A stretch of 64,000 bases of DNA from Panopea generosa (taxonomy: Eukaryota; Mollusca; Bivalvia; Adapedonta; Hiatellidae), in contig CM055901.1 in assembly GCA_029582155.1 (NCBI GenBank), positions 2,977,001 to 3,041,000 of the forward strand, given 5' to 3'. A program made the translations under genes and the position numbers. Under the pieces are notes generated by a model that had not been told where the DNA came from, made no database searches, and was given only the letters and a program-made list of their open reading frames with translations. Below are positions 1 through 11,073 of the stretch, piece by piece. The number at the start of each line of letters is the position of its first letter. The stretch's first letter is position 1.

Positions 1-253
1 TACATCCGCAACTGTGATTTCTTATAAGTTGAAGGGAGAACGCTATATTCACACCTGTGCAATTCTGTTACAAGTTGAAATAATAGCAATACTTCCGCAG
101 CTGAACATTTTTGTTATAAGTTGAATGGATAACAATATTTCCGCAGCTGAACATTTTTGTTATAAGTTGAATGGATAACAATATTTCCGCAGCTGAGCAG
201 TTTTGTTATGAGTTGAATGAATAACAATACTTCTGCAGCTGTGCAGTTTTTAT
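1..253. repeat. 46-bp tandem repeat, about 5 copies
   Basis: The unit contains CCGCAGCTGAACATTTTTG and TATAAGTTGAATGGATAAC. The three middle copies are nearly identical and the outer ones more diverged. The array runs off the left edge of the window, so its true length is unknown. No coding potential is seen. Confidence 0.85.
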
Positions 254-1434
254 TTCGACTGTTTAATAGGGACCCGTGTGATTTGCAGAAAAATTCATTT
301 ATGGCATCAAGGAAACACTTCCAATCGAGGTAACATATCTCTATACTATTGATGTTGGCAAGGAAAGAATATTATCACAGGCATAAGGGCTTAGGCGGCT
401 TGTAAAGTTAATACAAATGTATTTTAAACTTTTCCATTCATTTGCTCAATCCGTGAAATGTTACCTGTTTAGATATCAAACAGACGCTTTAAAGTATGCG
501 CATAACTAGATTTTTTTGTGAAAAACATGGCATATCCAGTCGTTCTTTATTATGTTAGTTAAATAACTTTATTACACATGTAGGATTGTTGTCTATGTTA
601 TTTATCATACTATTAACATTAAAACAAGTTAAAAGTTTTTTAGTTTTATTCGGCAACAAGGCCCATAAGGGAATCAGTGATGATCAGTCACATACAGCAA
701 AATATTTATAAACATGAAATTAACTTCGTGTATATAATCAAACAGTTACAGAAGCATATTGACTAGTTATAAAACTTAAGGAGCGGACTAGTATATATTG
801 ACTAGATATCAAACATTCTACATATGACGTTACCCATCACTAAATCTTATATCAGTATTATAATTTTGTAATTCAAAACACATATAGTATGATATAATGT
901 AAGGAAGATGATATTGTTACCTAAGAACTTGCATTATTTTCTCAAACGATGATTTAAAAAGTTTTAGTTTGTATACGTTCGTGATTCATTTCTTTAACTG
1001 TTCCATTATTGAACGAATTGGTCTTCAGTTTTACAATATCTCGAAACAAAGTTGGAGATGGTACACATTGATTTAACCAATATTCTTTAAATCCTAAGTA
1101 ATTTAATAAAGATTTAGCATAAACTATCAATCGGCTGTGGTTAATATTTTTTGTCAAGTTCAAACAATAACGTATACAGCAAATTACTGATTATGTCTTG
1201 CTTAACATTAACTACTTAACACCAGTAGTTTAAAACTCTACACTTAATACCAAATTCACCCCAAACAGTGATTTTCCAATGTCAACTATATTTCATATGG
1301 TATCCCCTTAGCGTCATAGTTCTATCGTTTTGTCATCGGGTTCACACGAATAACACGAACGCTCGATAGCACGACTGCGGTGGAGCGATGCCACGATCGT
1401 GATGGGGTGAAGATTGAAAATAGCTCAATTTATA
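254..1434. other. AT-rich non-coding stretch
   Basis: I see no exon-like ORF here. Bases 1255-1430 carry a CG-richer patch with short CGATAGC/CGATGCC-like words that resembles the patch at 4540-4860. Confidence 0.5.
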
Positions 1435-4245
1435 ACTTCGGAAGCATTTATGAGACTACTTTATGTGTTTTGTATTTGTTTATGTATCAATATACCAAAT
1501 TATATTAGTAAAAATACAAGTTGATGTTATAAAATTTGCTTAGTACGTAGCATAAGAAGGTATCTCGTATAGTGTACACTTCATACTTGTAAGTCGGTGG
1601 ATTGTGACATTTAGCAGTATTCTAATAACATGAAATAATAGTACTATCCAACTATTTCAGAGTTGTTTTTAAGTTGTATTGTTGTTTACACTCTACAAAT
1701 AAACTAAATCACAGTATTTTTCCGTTTTAGACTATTATCGTCCTTCAACTATTTTGTATGACATATAGCAGCTGTTTCAGACCCGTAGACCATTACCTGT
1801 TCTTCATGTAATACATGTACTATATTTACATTGTACTATTCGTCTATAAACCCTCGATGGCATAAACTGACGCTAAATATTCAAACAAAACATTGTTCTA
1901 ATAATCTTTCTTTTAGCTGTTAAGAGTCGAAGATTATAAATATATATAAGCCACACTTGGGCAAACGGAGGCACTTGTTTCATATTTTGTAAAAATAATA
2001 AAGTTATTCCCAAAATATTAATTATTCTTGCAAAATATGGCATATCCTTCACATATAGTATATTCTGTATGAATGTATCATAATACACAGCAAATATGTG
2101 TCTTACAGTGTATTACTATGAGTTACTATGTACTGTTATGTCGGGTCTAAAAAGCCACCAATGTGTATTCAAAATAAAAGTGTAAAAATGGGCAAGTATA
2201 TAAAATGTAGTCTGTGTTATAGATTTGAACGACTTAAAATGTCTGAAATATCAGAAAAAAATGTAGGAAATGCATACCACGAACTAAATATCTTTTCGTG
2301 GCAGCATGCCCCCGGACACCTCTAGTAAAGTTGTTATTGTGCCTCCTGTAAAATCAAACAGGACAATATAATAGAATACTTAAACATGTCCGATACCTAA
2401 GCATAATAATATTGCTTTTCATACAAACACAACATTGATACTTCTACATCACAGGATTGCGCGAAAGATTGTGATTTTGCCGTTGCTTTAAGTTTTTAAG
2501 TGTGTTAGTTGAATACCGGTAACAGTTTCATTAAAAAAAGATAAAAAAAAGAATAAAATAAAATTAATAAATGTATTATTATTTTTGTATTTGTTTAGCA
2601 TTGACTGAGGTTTGAACGTTCGACATCCTGAGTGACAGTCAAAGGCGTATATCATTAGATCACTTTGGAGCCTTATAATAATGTATGAGTTAACACCTTT
2701 TAAAGCTGTTAGGTCTTGAAAGGAGCGTCATTCTAGTTGACCGGAACTTGAATTAATTCATTCGTTTGATATACATTTTATGTTATGCAAATCGTTGTAA
2801 CCGATTAAAATATTTTGCTGGTGAATATATTATACCTCGAAATGTTTACGATGCATCCAAACGTTTCGGCGGTTCGCTAGTACTGCAAATAGCCTAATTT
2901 TGAAATCCTCATTGATTTGAGGTCAACCCATCCAGTGGGATGCGGTTGTTTTACAATTGCTACAATCACCGGTCGTGGAGGATTGAGTGCCTTTTACTGT
3001 CTTCTCTGTCTATATTTCTTATGTCTAATAAAATAACATAAGCTGATTTGAGTTAATATTTATAATGGATATCATATCTGATAACTGTTGTTTTTTTTAA
3101 ACAATATTAGTACTCCTTTTTGGTTTCAGATGTGTCTGTTAAAACTTTCGTTCTTCATCCTAAAGTTTTTAATTCTGTACATTCCAGTAGTAGTCTGTTT
3201 CTCTAAATTAACTATCTTCCATTCTGGGGTGTGCTTACTCGTGTTCTATATACTTGCTCCGATATAAAACCGTCCATATTTCTTACCTTTCACTTGTGTT
3301 CGGTACAGTACCCTGTACCACAGGTCACCAATATAGTGACCCGTTTAATGTTCAGGTTAGGTGGGCCAGAATTTCTCATACACTCTCTCCTCAAACTCTC
3401 TTACACCCATGAATATATGATCACGATGAATTCAAAAACAATAAGTGTTATATTAAACAGTTGTTATGCCGCACATATTCAGTAAATATTGTGTCAGCAT
3501 TTTATAGTAATATATTTTCTTTGACATTCGCAGATTTAAAGTCATTTTCGTGTAATACATTTTTAGCGATTTGATTTATTTGATATTTGAAAATAGTTTG
3601 CACATAATGGTATTAGATAACTAACAATCAAAGCAGGGCAGATTGAAACTAAGTATATACAATTCAATACTGATTGCGGATTTAATATATCTAGAGAATA
3701 AGTTGCAATTTTCATATTGCATGAATGTGAATACATTTCATTCTGATGTTTTCAATAAAGTAGTTTAATGTATTTTTGTTGATTAACGTCTCGAAAAATA
3801 ATTCGTGTCAAAACAAGTTACATTTTCAACAAAATATACCATTCTTTAAAAAATTACAAGAGATAAAGGATTTGTATAAGTGTTTGTTTCGACAGGTGTC
3901 GCTTTGTTGCATAATGTATAGTTCATCAAGGACTTTCGATTTTAAATAATCATCTTATCCGGCTCGCCAAAATGACTTAGTTCAAAGTGCGAGGGTAAAG
4001 AAACACTTATACATACACGATTTTAGCACCTTTTGTCATAACAATGATTGTTATTTAAAATAATCTATAGTTTATCTGTATGTAGCGTACAATATACTAG
4101 GCACCTACTTATGCTACGTACTAAGCAAATTTTGGCGTTTAGCATTCTTATAACCTCAACCTGTTTTTTTAACGATATAACCTGGTGTATTGATACATAA
4201 AACAAATATAAAACACATCAAGTTGTCCAAGAATTGCTTCCGAAG
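1435..4245. mobile_element. Candidate non-autonomous element bounded by long inverted repeats
   Basis: The left arm (about 1435-1580) and the reverse complement of the right arm (about 4085-4245) share, in order, CTTCGGAAGCA, TTATGTATCAATA and TTTGCTTAGTACGTAGCATA, with scattered mismatches and small indels. The arms are about 2.5 kb apart and the interior has no convincing ORF. It holds a SINE tail at about 1850-1890 (CGATGGCATAAACTGACGC then TAAATATTCAA) and a tRNA-like patch on the minus strand at about 2605-2680. Exact ends and any target-site duplication were not resolved. It could also be two unrelated insertions of one repeat in opposite orientation. Confidence 0.5.
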
Positions 4246-4539
4246 TGATAAATGGATCTGTAAATTACGTGTTTTCAATATGAAAGTGGTTCATACCTTC
4301 ACTTTTCTCGGATGTGTGAGGAAACTGTCATGTACCCATTCAACAACACATGTCCGCTTGAAACTTAAAAAGTGCGCCGCTCGTAACGTATTTATCTCTG
4401 ATTTAAAAACGAAATAATAATACGAAAATAAAGGGGGTATCCCACCTCACTTCCCAACTGCAAGGAGTACTGGTTTATCGTGTGTAGTTATCACCGATAA
4501 TGCGGCGTAGTAGTCGTTTATGAAATGTATACGTTGGAC

Positions 4540-4690
4540 GGAGTGATCGTGCCGTTGCTCCATTACCAACGTGCCATCGCTCCATCATTATCTTCCAATT
4601 GCTTCATCACCATCGCGCCATCGCTTTATCGTCATCGTCCCATCGCCCCATCACCATCGTGCCGTCACTCGTGTCGTTTCTGGCGTGCGC
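4540..4690. repeat. Cryptic CATCGC-type simple repeat
   Basis: Many imperfect repeats of CCATCGC, CCATCACCATCG and CGTCCCATCG occur over about 150 bp. A short ORF through it follows from the repeat and is not considered coding. Confidence 0.6.
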
Positions 4691-5329
4691 ATAAACTCAC
4701 AACGTGCATCACCATGTAATTGCATGCTATCAACATAGCACAGCGGGTTGGAATACTAAATTTTCAGGGTTCAACTACAATGTACGGTATTCCGTTTGAG
4801 TCATCGTGATATCCCTTTTCCTGCATGCACAAACGATGCCACGACAAACCGATGGCATGACAATGCTGGAACAACGACACGAGACTAGTTACAACCGTTG
4901 CGCGTACTAGTCATACCATATTTGGACATCTCGATGGAAATAATTTTACATTAGTTTATCAAGCTTGTTTTCGGACCCTTTCCAGTTTGTACCTCTGAAT
5001 TTATATGTGAAATATACAACTGAATAAATATTGTTTGAATGAAAAATACATTAATGAATCTACTTGGATTATGTGGCGTGATCGAATCCTTCGCGGGTGT
5101 AATTTCGTTATATGTTATGTTATACGATACGTTAAAATAATGTTGTATGGTGTTTAGCTCGCGACGGTGTCTATTTGAGACAGTATTATGATCGTTGTCA
5201 CACTTGAGTATTATGCCGCAGACACTTGGAATGATAACGCACATAGTCAAATTATACTGACAGCGCGCCGACCAGACCTAGAACTATCCTCTAAATGCTA
5301 AGCGCCAAGAGCGGAAGCGTCAGGTACCA
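4691..5329. other. Non-coding stretch upstream of the Tctex1 gene
   Basis: No exon is recognised. If the Tctex1 protein has upstream exons or a promoter, they would lie here or further left, but I cannot point to them. Confidence 0.4.
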
Positions 5330-5427
5330 TTTTTTTTTCAAGTCTTTAGCATGATGAACCCAGTGATCGAACCAACCTTCCCCGTGCGAGGCAAACGCTC
5401 TACCCATAGACCAACGCTGCGGTACAT
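5330..5427 (-). mobile_element. tRNA-headed SINE fragment
   Basis: On the minus strand the sequence has a box A-like word GTTGGTCTATGGGTAGAGCG followed by a box B-like GGTTCGATCAC, spaced as in a tRNA. It resembles the heads of the SINEs at 48758 and 52657 but lacks their bodies. It ends within 50 bp of the acceptor of the Tctex1 coding exon. Confidence 0.6.
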
Positions 5428-5495
5428 TAAAATAAAAGCTTTCTATACATTTAGTCACATTATATTCTTTCAGAGACAAGCTAGAACGGTTGAAC

Positions 5496-6203
5496 ATGAA
5501 AGACACAGCTACACATAGAAAAAGGCACAAGTCAGAAAGTGAGTCTGTGAAAACCACAGACCATAAAGACTCGCACCATAAGGCTGGGAGTAGAGCTAGT
5601 CAACACAGTAGTCAAAAACATGGCGGACATCATCAAAAAGGTGATCATGGTCACAAAGGGGACCGCGGACATGGTCATCACAACGACCATGGCCATCACC
5701 AAGACCACGATGGCGACCATCACCAGAGTTCCGCTTCGTCTCACCCAATACGTCCTCGCAGGGATACGATGATGTCACGCGCACACTCAACTCACCACGA
5801 AAGCGATAGAAGAAGTACTGGCACAGGAGAGATGCCTTCTCCCGTGGTATTCTACGAAAATACATATAAGCTTATTCCTGATTGTAAAATTAATGAGGGA
5901 AAAGTAAGAAATATCATTCACGATGTGTTTCGGGAGAATATCAAGGAAGAGAAGTATGATCCCGCCATTTGCGGCGCGAAATGCAAACTTCTAAGCGAAA
6001 TAATAAAAGAACGCATAAAACATCTAAACATGGACAGATTTAAAATTATAAGCATGGTTATGATTGGTCAGAAATTTGACCAATCAATGCTTGTCACATC
6101 TCGCTGTCTATGGCACCACCGTTTCGACAATTCCATCAGTGTAGAATTTAAATTGGGAGATATAGTTGCCATCGGACTCGTGTTCGTTGTTTATGCAGAA
6201 TAG
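5496..6203 (+). CDS. Tctex1-domain protein with histidine-rich N-terminus (TCTEX1D/DYNLT5-like)
   Basis: Predicted 235 aa. Residues about 120-235 form a Tctex1 (dynein light chain Tctex-type) domain: it opens with YENTYKLIPDCK and contains YDPAICGAKCKLLSEIIKER, MVMIGQKFDQSM and SRCLWHHRFD, the conserved TIGQ and SRCLWD-like motifs of the TCTEX1D family. Family members bind dynein intermediate chain or axonemal partners; a ciliary or dynein role is inferred. Residues about 25-80 are an extreme His/Asp/Gly-rich tract (e.g. HGHHNDHGHHQDHDGDHHQ) that I do not know from the family and that could bind metal. ATG 5496 is the first Met. The reading frame is open back to a good acceptor (TATATTCTTTCAG, ending 5473), so an upstream coding exon is possible. 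The whole domain lies in one exon, so a retrocopy origin is also possible. An AATAAA lies 12 nt past the stop. Confidence 0.85.
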   Translation: MKDTATHRKRHKSESESVKTTDHKDSHHKAGSRASQHSSQKHGGHHQKGDHGHKGDRGHGHHNDHGHHQDHDGDHHQSSASSHPIRPRRDTMMSRAHSTHHESDRRSTGTGEMPSPVVFYENTYKLIPDCKINEGKVRNIIHDVFRENIKEEKYDPAICGAKCKLLSEIIKERIKHLNMDRFKIISMVMIGQKFDQSMLVTSRCLWHHRFDNSISVEFKLGDIVAIGLVFVVYAE

Positions 6204-6214
6204 ACATAGCTCGT

Positions 6215-6220
6215 AATAAA
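6215..6220 (+). terminator. Poly(A) signal AATAAA of the Tctex1-domain gene
   Basis: A canonical hexamer lies just after the TAG at 6201-6203. It would give an unusually short 3' UTR; use is inferred. Confidence 0.5.
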
Positions 6221-6411
6221 ATGTTTGTTTGACGTATATTGGCTAGAATAATTGTATATTCCATAAAGTCGTCTATGTTTGATATGACAAAACCACGTTT
6301 CTGACACTGGTCCTTGTGGAAAGTTTGAAGAGACATCGTTTCTCATTTATGTAACCTTATCAGAGATCTTCTCCAATCTGGGAGCTCCAATGCAAGTGTC
6401 TTTTATCTCAT

Positions 6412-6623
6412 TTAACCCTTTACTTCATATAGACACCTTTAGACACCTGTACTAAAGATGCCTTTTGACACCTGATATAGAATGCTTTTGAATTATTGGT
6501 TGAATTATGTTTATATTAACTGACAGAGTGGAGTCACGAGCAATTTGAACTCTTCCTGCACTGTTTTCAAAGGCTTTCAGTGATTGGTACGGGAAAACGA
6601 GTATCTATGGAGTAAAGGGTTAA
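6412..6623. mobile_element. piggyBac-like MITE, copy 1
   Basis: The element (6416-6619) begins CCCTTTACTTCATATAGA and ends TATGGAGTAAAGGG. It is flanked on both sides by TTAA, the target site of piggyBac transposons. No transposase is present. Four relatives lie at 13302, 16407, 45879 and 57171. Confidence 0.8.
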
Positions 6624-7967
6624 GTCAAAGTTTGTAGTACAGGCTGCCATTGTGTGATAGTGGCTAATGTGGCTGGTTGCGTCACGTGGTTCGTTCCCGC
6701 TGGTTACATATTAGAACGTACGTTAAGTTTTGTATATCATTACAGTGAATTATAGCCAATTGTTTTAAAACTACATGGCTAACGGCTCCAGAATGGTGGA
6801 TAGTGCAAGAAGCAGTAAAACTGATTGTTTCGTCACCACCAGCGAAACAACCCAGTGCAAACAACTCTTAACGTGTTCCGTCAACGTGTATGCAACCTTG
6901 GTTTTAGACACTATAACTCAATGAATTGTTCTCTTTAATAAACATATAAAACCTACAAAAAATGAGATCACGTGACTGTACATAATTTAGATAATTATTT
7001 AGAATATGTGACTTTATTATATTTCAAATATTATTTACTTCATTTTTGTAATAGAAATACAAATGGTATGTGAGTAAGTCAATTTTATTGTGAATGCATA
7101 TGAATCTCGTATACACACTATACCAGACATGTCAACATACGTGTAACAGGGTATATACTCTCTGTTTGAGAGCTCTATTTCAGCTTCCAAGCAATACGAC
7201 ACGCCTTCGCAACATTATTCCCATCTCAACTTGTGTGTATGGAATAAATGGATGGGTTTGACCTACTCAAGAGTAAAGCTGTAGGAGTTTTTATTATCTT
7301 GCATTTTAGCTATATTTGTATATTACATGAACATGTTTTGCTTGGCTGTGTCTTCTCTTTTGTTTGTTGTCAAACTGATGTTATATTGTGATGGTGGATT
7401 TGTTTCATCAAAGAGTTGTGTATACGTCCTTGGTTTCATCAATCTGATCACCTCGGTTTTATGCTACGGAGGATACGGAAATACCAGATGTTTCACGATT
7501 GTGGTTTCGTGTTGAATATCGAAAGAGATGAAACACGAATAACAAATAAAGTCCCGTGTAAAGCTTGATTATGGACACTCTCAACCATTCCAGCAACTGT
7601 AACTATGCAGCCGTTTAATATAGCAGCTTTATCTGCCAATAGACAACCGATTTGCCTAACAACAAAAGACAAGAACAATACAAATGATAATACATTTATG
7701 ATATGGATCGTTTTAGATGATTTTGAGTTCCACGTGATAGGATTTTGTATTTTTTTTTATATTTGTAAACTTTTATGCTGCTGTAATTGACAACACATGT
7801 AGATTTAAATTTAATTAAATGAAGTAATGTATTGTTATACATGACATTAATAATAAAGTTATTTTTACATCTAGTAAATATATATTTGTTGGATGTATTT
7901 GTCTTGTTATGTTGGCTTTCCCGCCCTTTCCCAACAGTATCTCAGTTATATAACGACGATAAGTGTA
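6624..7967. other. Non-coding stretch, no gene recognised
   Basis: Only short ORFs without domain features occur (the longest about 60 codons, around 7327-7515). No splice-framed exon is convincing. Confidence 0.4.
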
Positions 7968-8175
7968 CAGTAGAAATTCGTTTACTCGCACACGGATGGC
8001 TGAAACACCACATATAGCACGAATCACTTATCTGGTCCCGGCCGAATTTCTATTTCGATGTATATACATGTACATGACTGTATGGTATGGAGTTGAACAA
8101 TACCTGGCTCGAACAACCTTTAACTCGAACTGTTTTGTGGAGTCCCGTTGGGTTCGAGCTATCGAAGTTCTATTG
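7968..8175. mobile_element. Candidate pogo/Tigger-like MITE
   Basis: The left end CAGTAGAAATTCGTTTACTCG-type sequence and the reverse complement of the right end (CAATAGAACTTCGATAGCTC...) match at about 16 of 21 positions. The left flank is TA, as expected for Tc1/mariner-pogo insertions; the right-hand TA is not clean. No transposase ORF. A (TA)n run follows at 8179-8193. Confidence 0.5.
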
Positions 8176-8397
8176 AATATATATATATATATAGTATGAA
8201 TGGTTTTGAGATAAATTGTTCAAGGTCACTTTTACAAAAAATAAAAAAAACTACCGTTCTCTATATTTTTAATATATTTTCTTTTAAAATAGTTTGGGGT
8301 CCTCATGTGACCAATGGTCAAAACAGCCGTCACAATAGCACTTATCTCTTGCCGCGAGCCTATCGCTCGGCCCAAATACTTTATGTGATCATTTGTA

Positions 8398-8493
8398 AAG
8401 TTTGCTAGTTACTTGTTGCGGACAGACGATTGTTCTACTCAGAATTATTCTGAGGTTTACCTCCGTCAGTAAAACTTGATATGCCATATATAA
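8398..8493. mobile_element. Old SINE fragment (CTGAGGTTTAC family)
   Basis: Shares TTGCTAGTTACTTG, TTCTGAGGTTTACCTCC and AAACTTGATATGCCATAT with copies at about 13100-13200 and, reversed, at 47985-48140 and 48455-48625. Diverged. Confidence 0.5.
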
Positions 8494-8924
8494 TCTGCAA
8501 TGTTTTGAAAATGCTAGGGGCATTACATTAATAAAAAGATATTTGATGACAATTCGTCCATAGGTTCCTGATATGAAATAGATAAAATAAAATGTATAGA
8601 CGTGAAATCCTTATGTCAATAGTAAGTAATGTAAATCACGAAATCTAAATCAAAATTGGATCTGAGTCAGCAACAAATCGATTTTATAAAACAATCAATA
8701 AAAACGATCTCTGATTCCGACATAAGGCGACTTTAAAATACGTTTTTATTTTAATGTAAAGTGAGGAAGTATACCGAAAATTACGAATTTCGGGGACCTA
8801 ATGTACGAACTTTAATGCTTATGCACTATTAATGGACTAATAGTATATGAATTTGCTGAAACCGATATTTAACAACACATGTTATTGTATTATACTTTAA
8901 ACATATTTTATTGCTTTTTCATAT

Positions 8925-9375
8925 ACATGTGGTAGCAAAAGGGCTGGGCCACAAGTTATCCAACATTAAAATCGGCCCTTCCCTACAATATTATTTACAA
9001 ATAAGCAATCAAGAAGGCAATAAAACATATTCATACAGGAAGAAGGGGTAAAACATGAAATAGGGTGTATTGCTTGAATATACGTTTCCTATGCCGATCT
9101 TAAATGAGGGGCTCCACCATGAGGTAAATACTAAGATTTAATAGGATCTATTGTTTATCAAAACGTTTAGTGTCTTTAATGTAAGTTTGGACATTGTTAA
9201 ATATATTAATATTTTCATTGTCTGAGATATCATCATTCCCGTGTAATAAGGTTTTAACACTTAAAGGATGAAGATGACGTGTAGCATGAAAGAGACGAAG
9301 TCGATCATTTAAAAAAGAAGGACATTGCATGAAATAGTGTACGGCGTCCTCTTTTTCATTGTATTATATTAATAC
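8925..9375 (-). mobile_element. 5'-truncated LINE, 3' end of ORF2 and 3' UTR
   Basis: On the minus strand a frame from about 9375 to 9148 reads NEKEDAVHYFMQCPSF, then DRLRLFHATRHLHPL, LLHGNDDIS and QTYIKDTKRF. This is the usual C-terminus of CR1/L2-type reverse transcriptase ORFs, with a CxxxH-like zinc knuckle region and the GN...N...IF...TKRF tail. It ends in a stop at 9148, followed by about 220 bp of 3' UTR. Everything upstream is missing, as expected for target-primed truncation. The clade assignment is tentative. Confidence 0.6.
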
Positions 9376-9582
9376 ATACGGATGATCTGCAATGCTTAGG
9401 TTAAAAAAGCTTTATTTTCTGTGTTTGGTTAAAAATGTGTAAACTGTTCAGTTTCTAGAAAATGAAAATACAATCGTATAAACATTTTTTGGGCGAATTT
9501 CACGATCTAAAGGTTTTCACGCATCGCCGGGACTACCGGCATCACGTGATGTGTCTATTTTCAGATAATAATGTGACTTAAA

Positions 9583-10098
9583 ATGGCCGCAGAAGATGGG
9601 TACGTTCAAAATTTTCTACTTTACAAGGTCGGATCTTTAGTAGCCATCATGGGAACTATGTGGTATTTTAGACAATCTATCAGATATCATACAAATCAGC
9701 GATTATATGCATGGGCAATTGAAAAAATCTCAAAGAGAATGAATAAAGGAATGAAAATGGAAAAAACAAAAGTCTTCCAACATATGCATGATTACAAACA
9801 AAAAGTAAACAAAGCGTTGACAGTGCTGGAAGTAGGATCGGGATCTGCCGCCAACTTGGACTTTTTCCCAGTCAATACCAAACTGGTCTGTTTGGATCCT
9901 AACCCTCATTTCTTGGGTTATATTAAAAAGAATCTTCGTAAAAGTGAAACTGTCGTGGCAGCTGAAATAGTCCAGGGCTACGCAGAAGACATGCCATTGG
10001 AAAGTGAGAGATTTGACATTGTAGTCTGTACATTGGTTTTGTGTACTGTTTCTGATCCACAAAAATCTCTGGCAGAAATGAAACGTGTTTTAAAGCCT
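9583..10098 (+). CDS. METTL7/TMT1-type SAM-dependent methyltransferase, exon 1
   Basis: Encodes residues 1-172 of a predicted 250-aa protein (human METTL7A is 244 aa). A hydrophobic N-terminal segment at about residues 11-30 fits the ER or lipid-droplet anchor of this family. SAM-binding motif I is VLEVGSGSAANLDF (81-94), the acidic residue of motif II is in LVCLDPNPHF (101-110), and DIVVCTLVLCTV (135-146) with DPQKSLAEMKRVLKP follows, as in class I methyltransferases. METTL7A/B act as alkyl-thiol S-methyltransferases; that activity here is inferred by homology. The exon ends AAGCCT|GTAAGT in phase 0 and joins exon 2 at 10755. Confidence 0.92.
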
Positions 10099-10499
10099 GT
10101 AAGTACAATGATTCTATTTTTTTTTCTTCTAAAAATACGACACTTGTGCAGTACAAGTATATTCATTATTTGGATATTAAACTTGCTGTCCATAACTTAA
10201 AAAAATCTCTGATAATGAACAATGAAAAATTGTGAAAGAGATCTTTAGAGATGTGGAATATGTTGCAATCATACATTTTGATGTTATGTTTTCTTTCTGA
10301 TCAATATGATTATCAATAAATAATTCCATCATTTAAACTGATCCTTCAGGCTTCCAGCAGAGCTAAAAGGAATGCTTTCATTTTAATTTTTTATACTAAA
10401 TAACGATTTATTCTACTAATTCACGATTTATAAGCTATATTGAAAAGTAAATTGCAAGCTTTTAAGAATCGCCATTGCCGAACCATTACTTGGCATTGT

Positions 10500-10590
10500 T
10501 TTTTAGGTCATGCATTCAAGTCAGGGATCAAACCTGCAACATCTGCCTTTGGCAGCCAACACAAGTGACCTTATCCATTACATTGCTGTT
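10500..10590 (-). mobile_element. tRNA-headed SINE fragment in the METTL7-like intron
   Basis: On the minus strand box A-like GTAATGGATAAGGTC and box B-like GGTTTGATCCC are spaced as in a tRNA. The intron also carries, at about 10165-10275, a copy of the 'tatccaacttgctgtcc' dispersed repeat. Confidence 0.55.
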
Positions 10591-10754
10591 CCGCATTTAG
10601 AATGCTTTCGCACATGTTTTACCATAATATTCCAATTTTTTAGTTCTGGTATCTCAGAATTCTTACACAATAAAAATAGGTTGAGGGATCTTTTATATAA
10701 AAAATTATGTTATATTAATTTTATACTTATTTTTACATGTATATGTATTTCCAG

Positions 10755-10991
10755 GGAGGTCATGTCATTTTTCTTGAGCATGTAGCTGCAAAAGATGGAT
10801 CATGGACCTTGTGGTTCCAGAGACTTGTCACTCCCGTTCATGTTGCAGTAGCAGATGGGTGTAATCCACAAAGGAAGTCTGCAGATTATATCAAACAAGC
10901 AGGTTTTTCATCTGTAAATTTAGAGCACTTCAATGCAAGAAAAATGCCATTTTGGTTGCGTCCTTGTATTTTAGGCACTGCAGTAAAGTAG
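10755..10991 (+). CDS. METTL7/TMT1-type methyltransferase, exon 2 (C-terminus)
   Basis: The acceptor ATTTCCAG|GGAGGT keeps phase 0, so the join reads LKP-GGHVIFLEHV, which matches the family's RPGG...F.EHV segment. The exon supplies residues 173-250: VAVADGCNPQRKS corresponds to the family's FDGCNLTRE, and the protein ends WLRPCILGTAVK, equivalent to the VRP.IYGYAVK tail. TAG stop at 10989-10991. Confidence 0.92.
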   Translation, partial: GGHVIFLEHVAAKDGSWTLWFQRLVTPVHVAVADGCNPQRKSADYIKQAGFSSVNLEHFNARKMPFWLRPCILGTAVK

Positions 10992-11067
10992 AGTAATATT
11001 TTATTTTGTACGATAGTATGAGGGTACAAAGAATACAGATATTTATTTAAGTCTGTTGTATTTTTAC

Positions 11068-11073
11068 AATAAA
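11068..11073 (+). terminator. Candidate poly(A) signal of the METTL7-like gene
   Basis: AATAAA lies 77 nt after the stop codon. Further AATAAA hexamers lie downstream (about 11594 and 12962), so longer 3' UTRs are possible. Confidence 0.5.
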
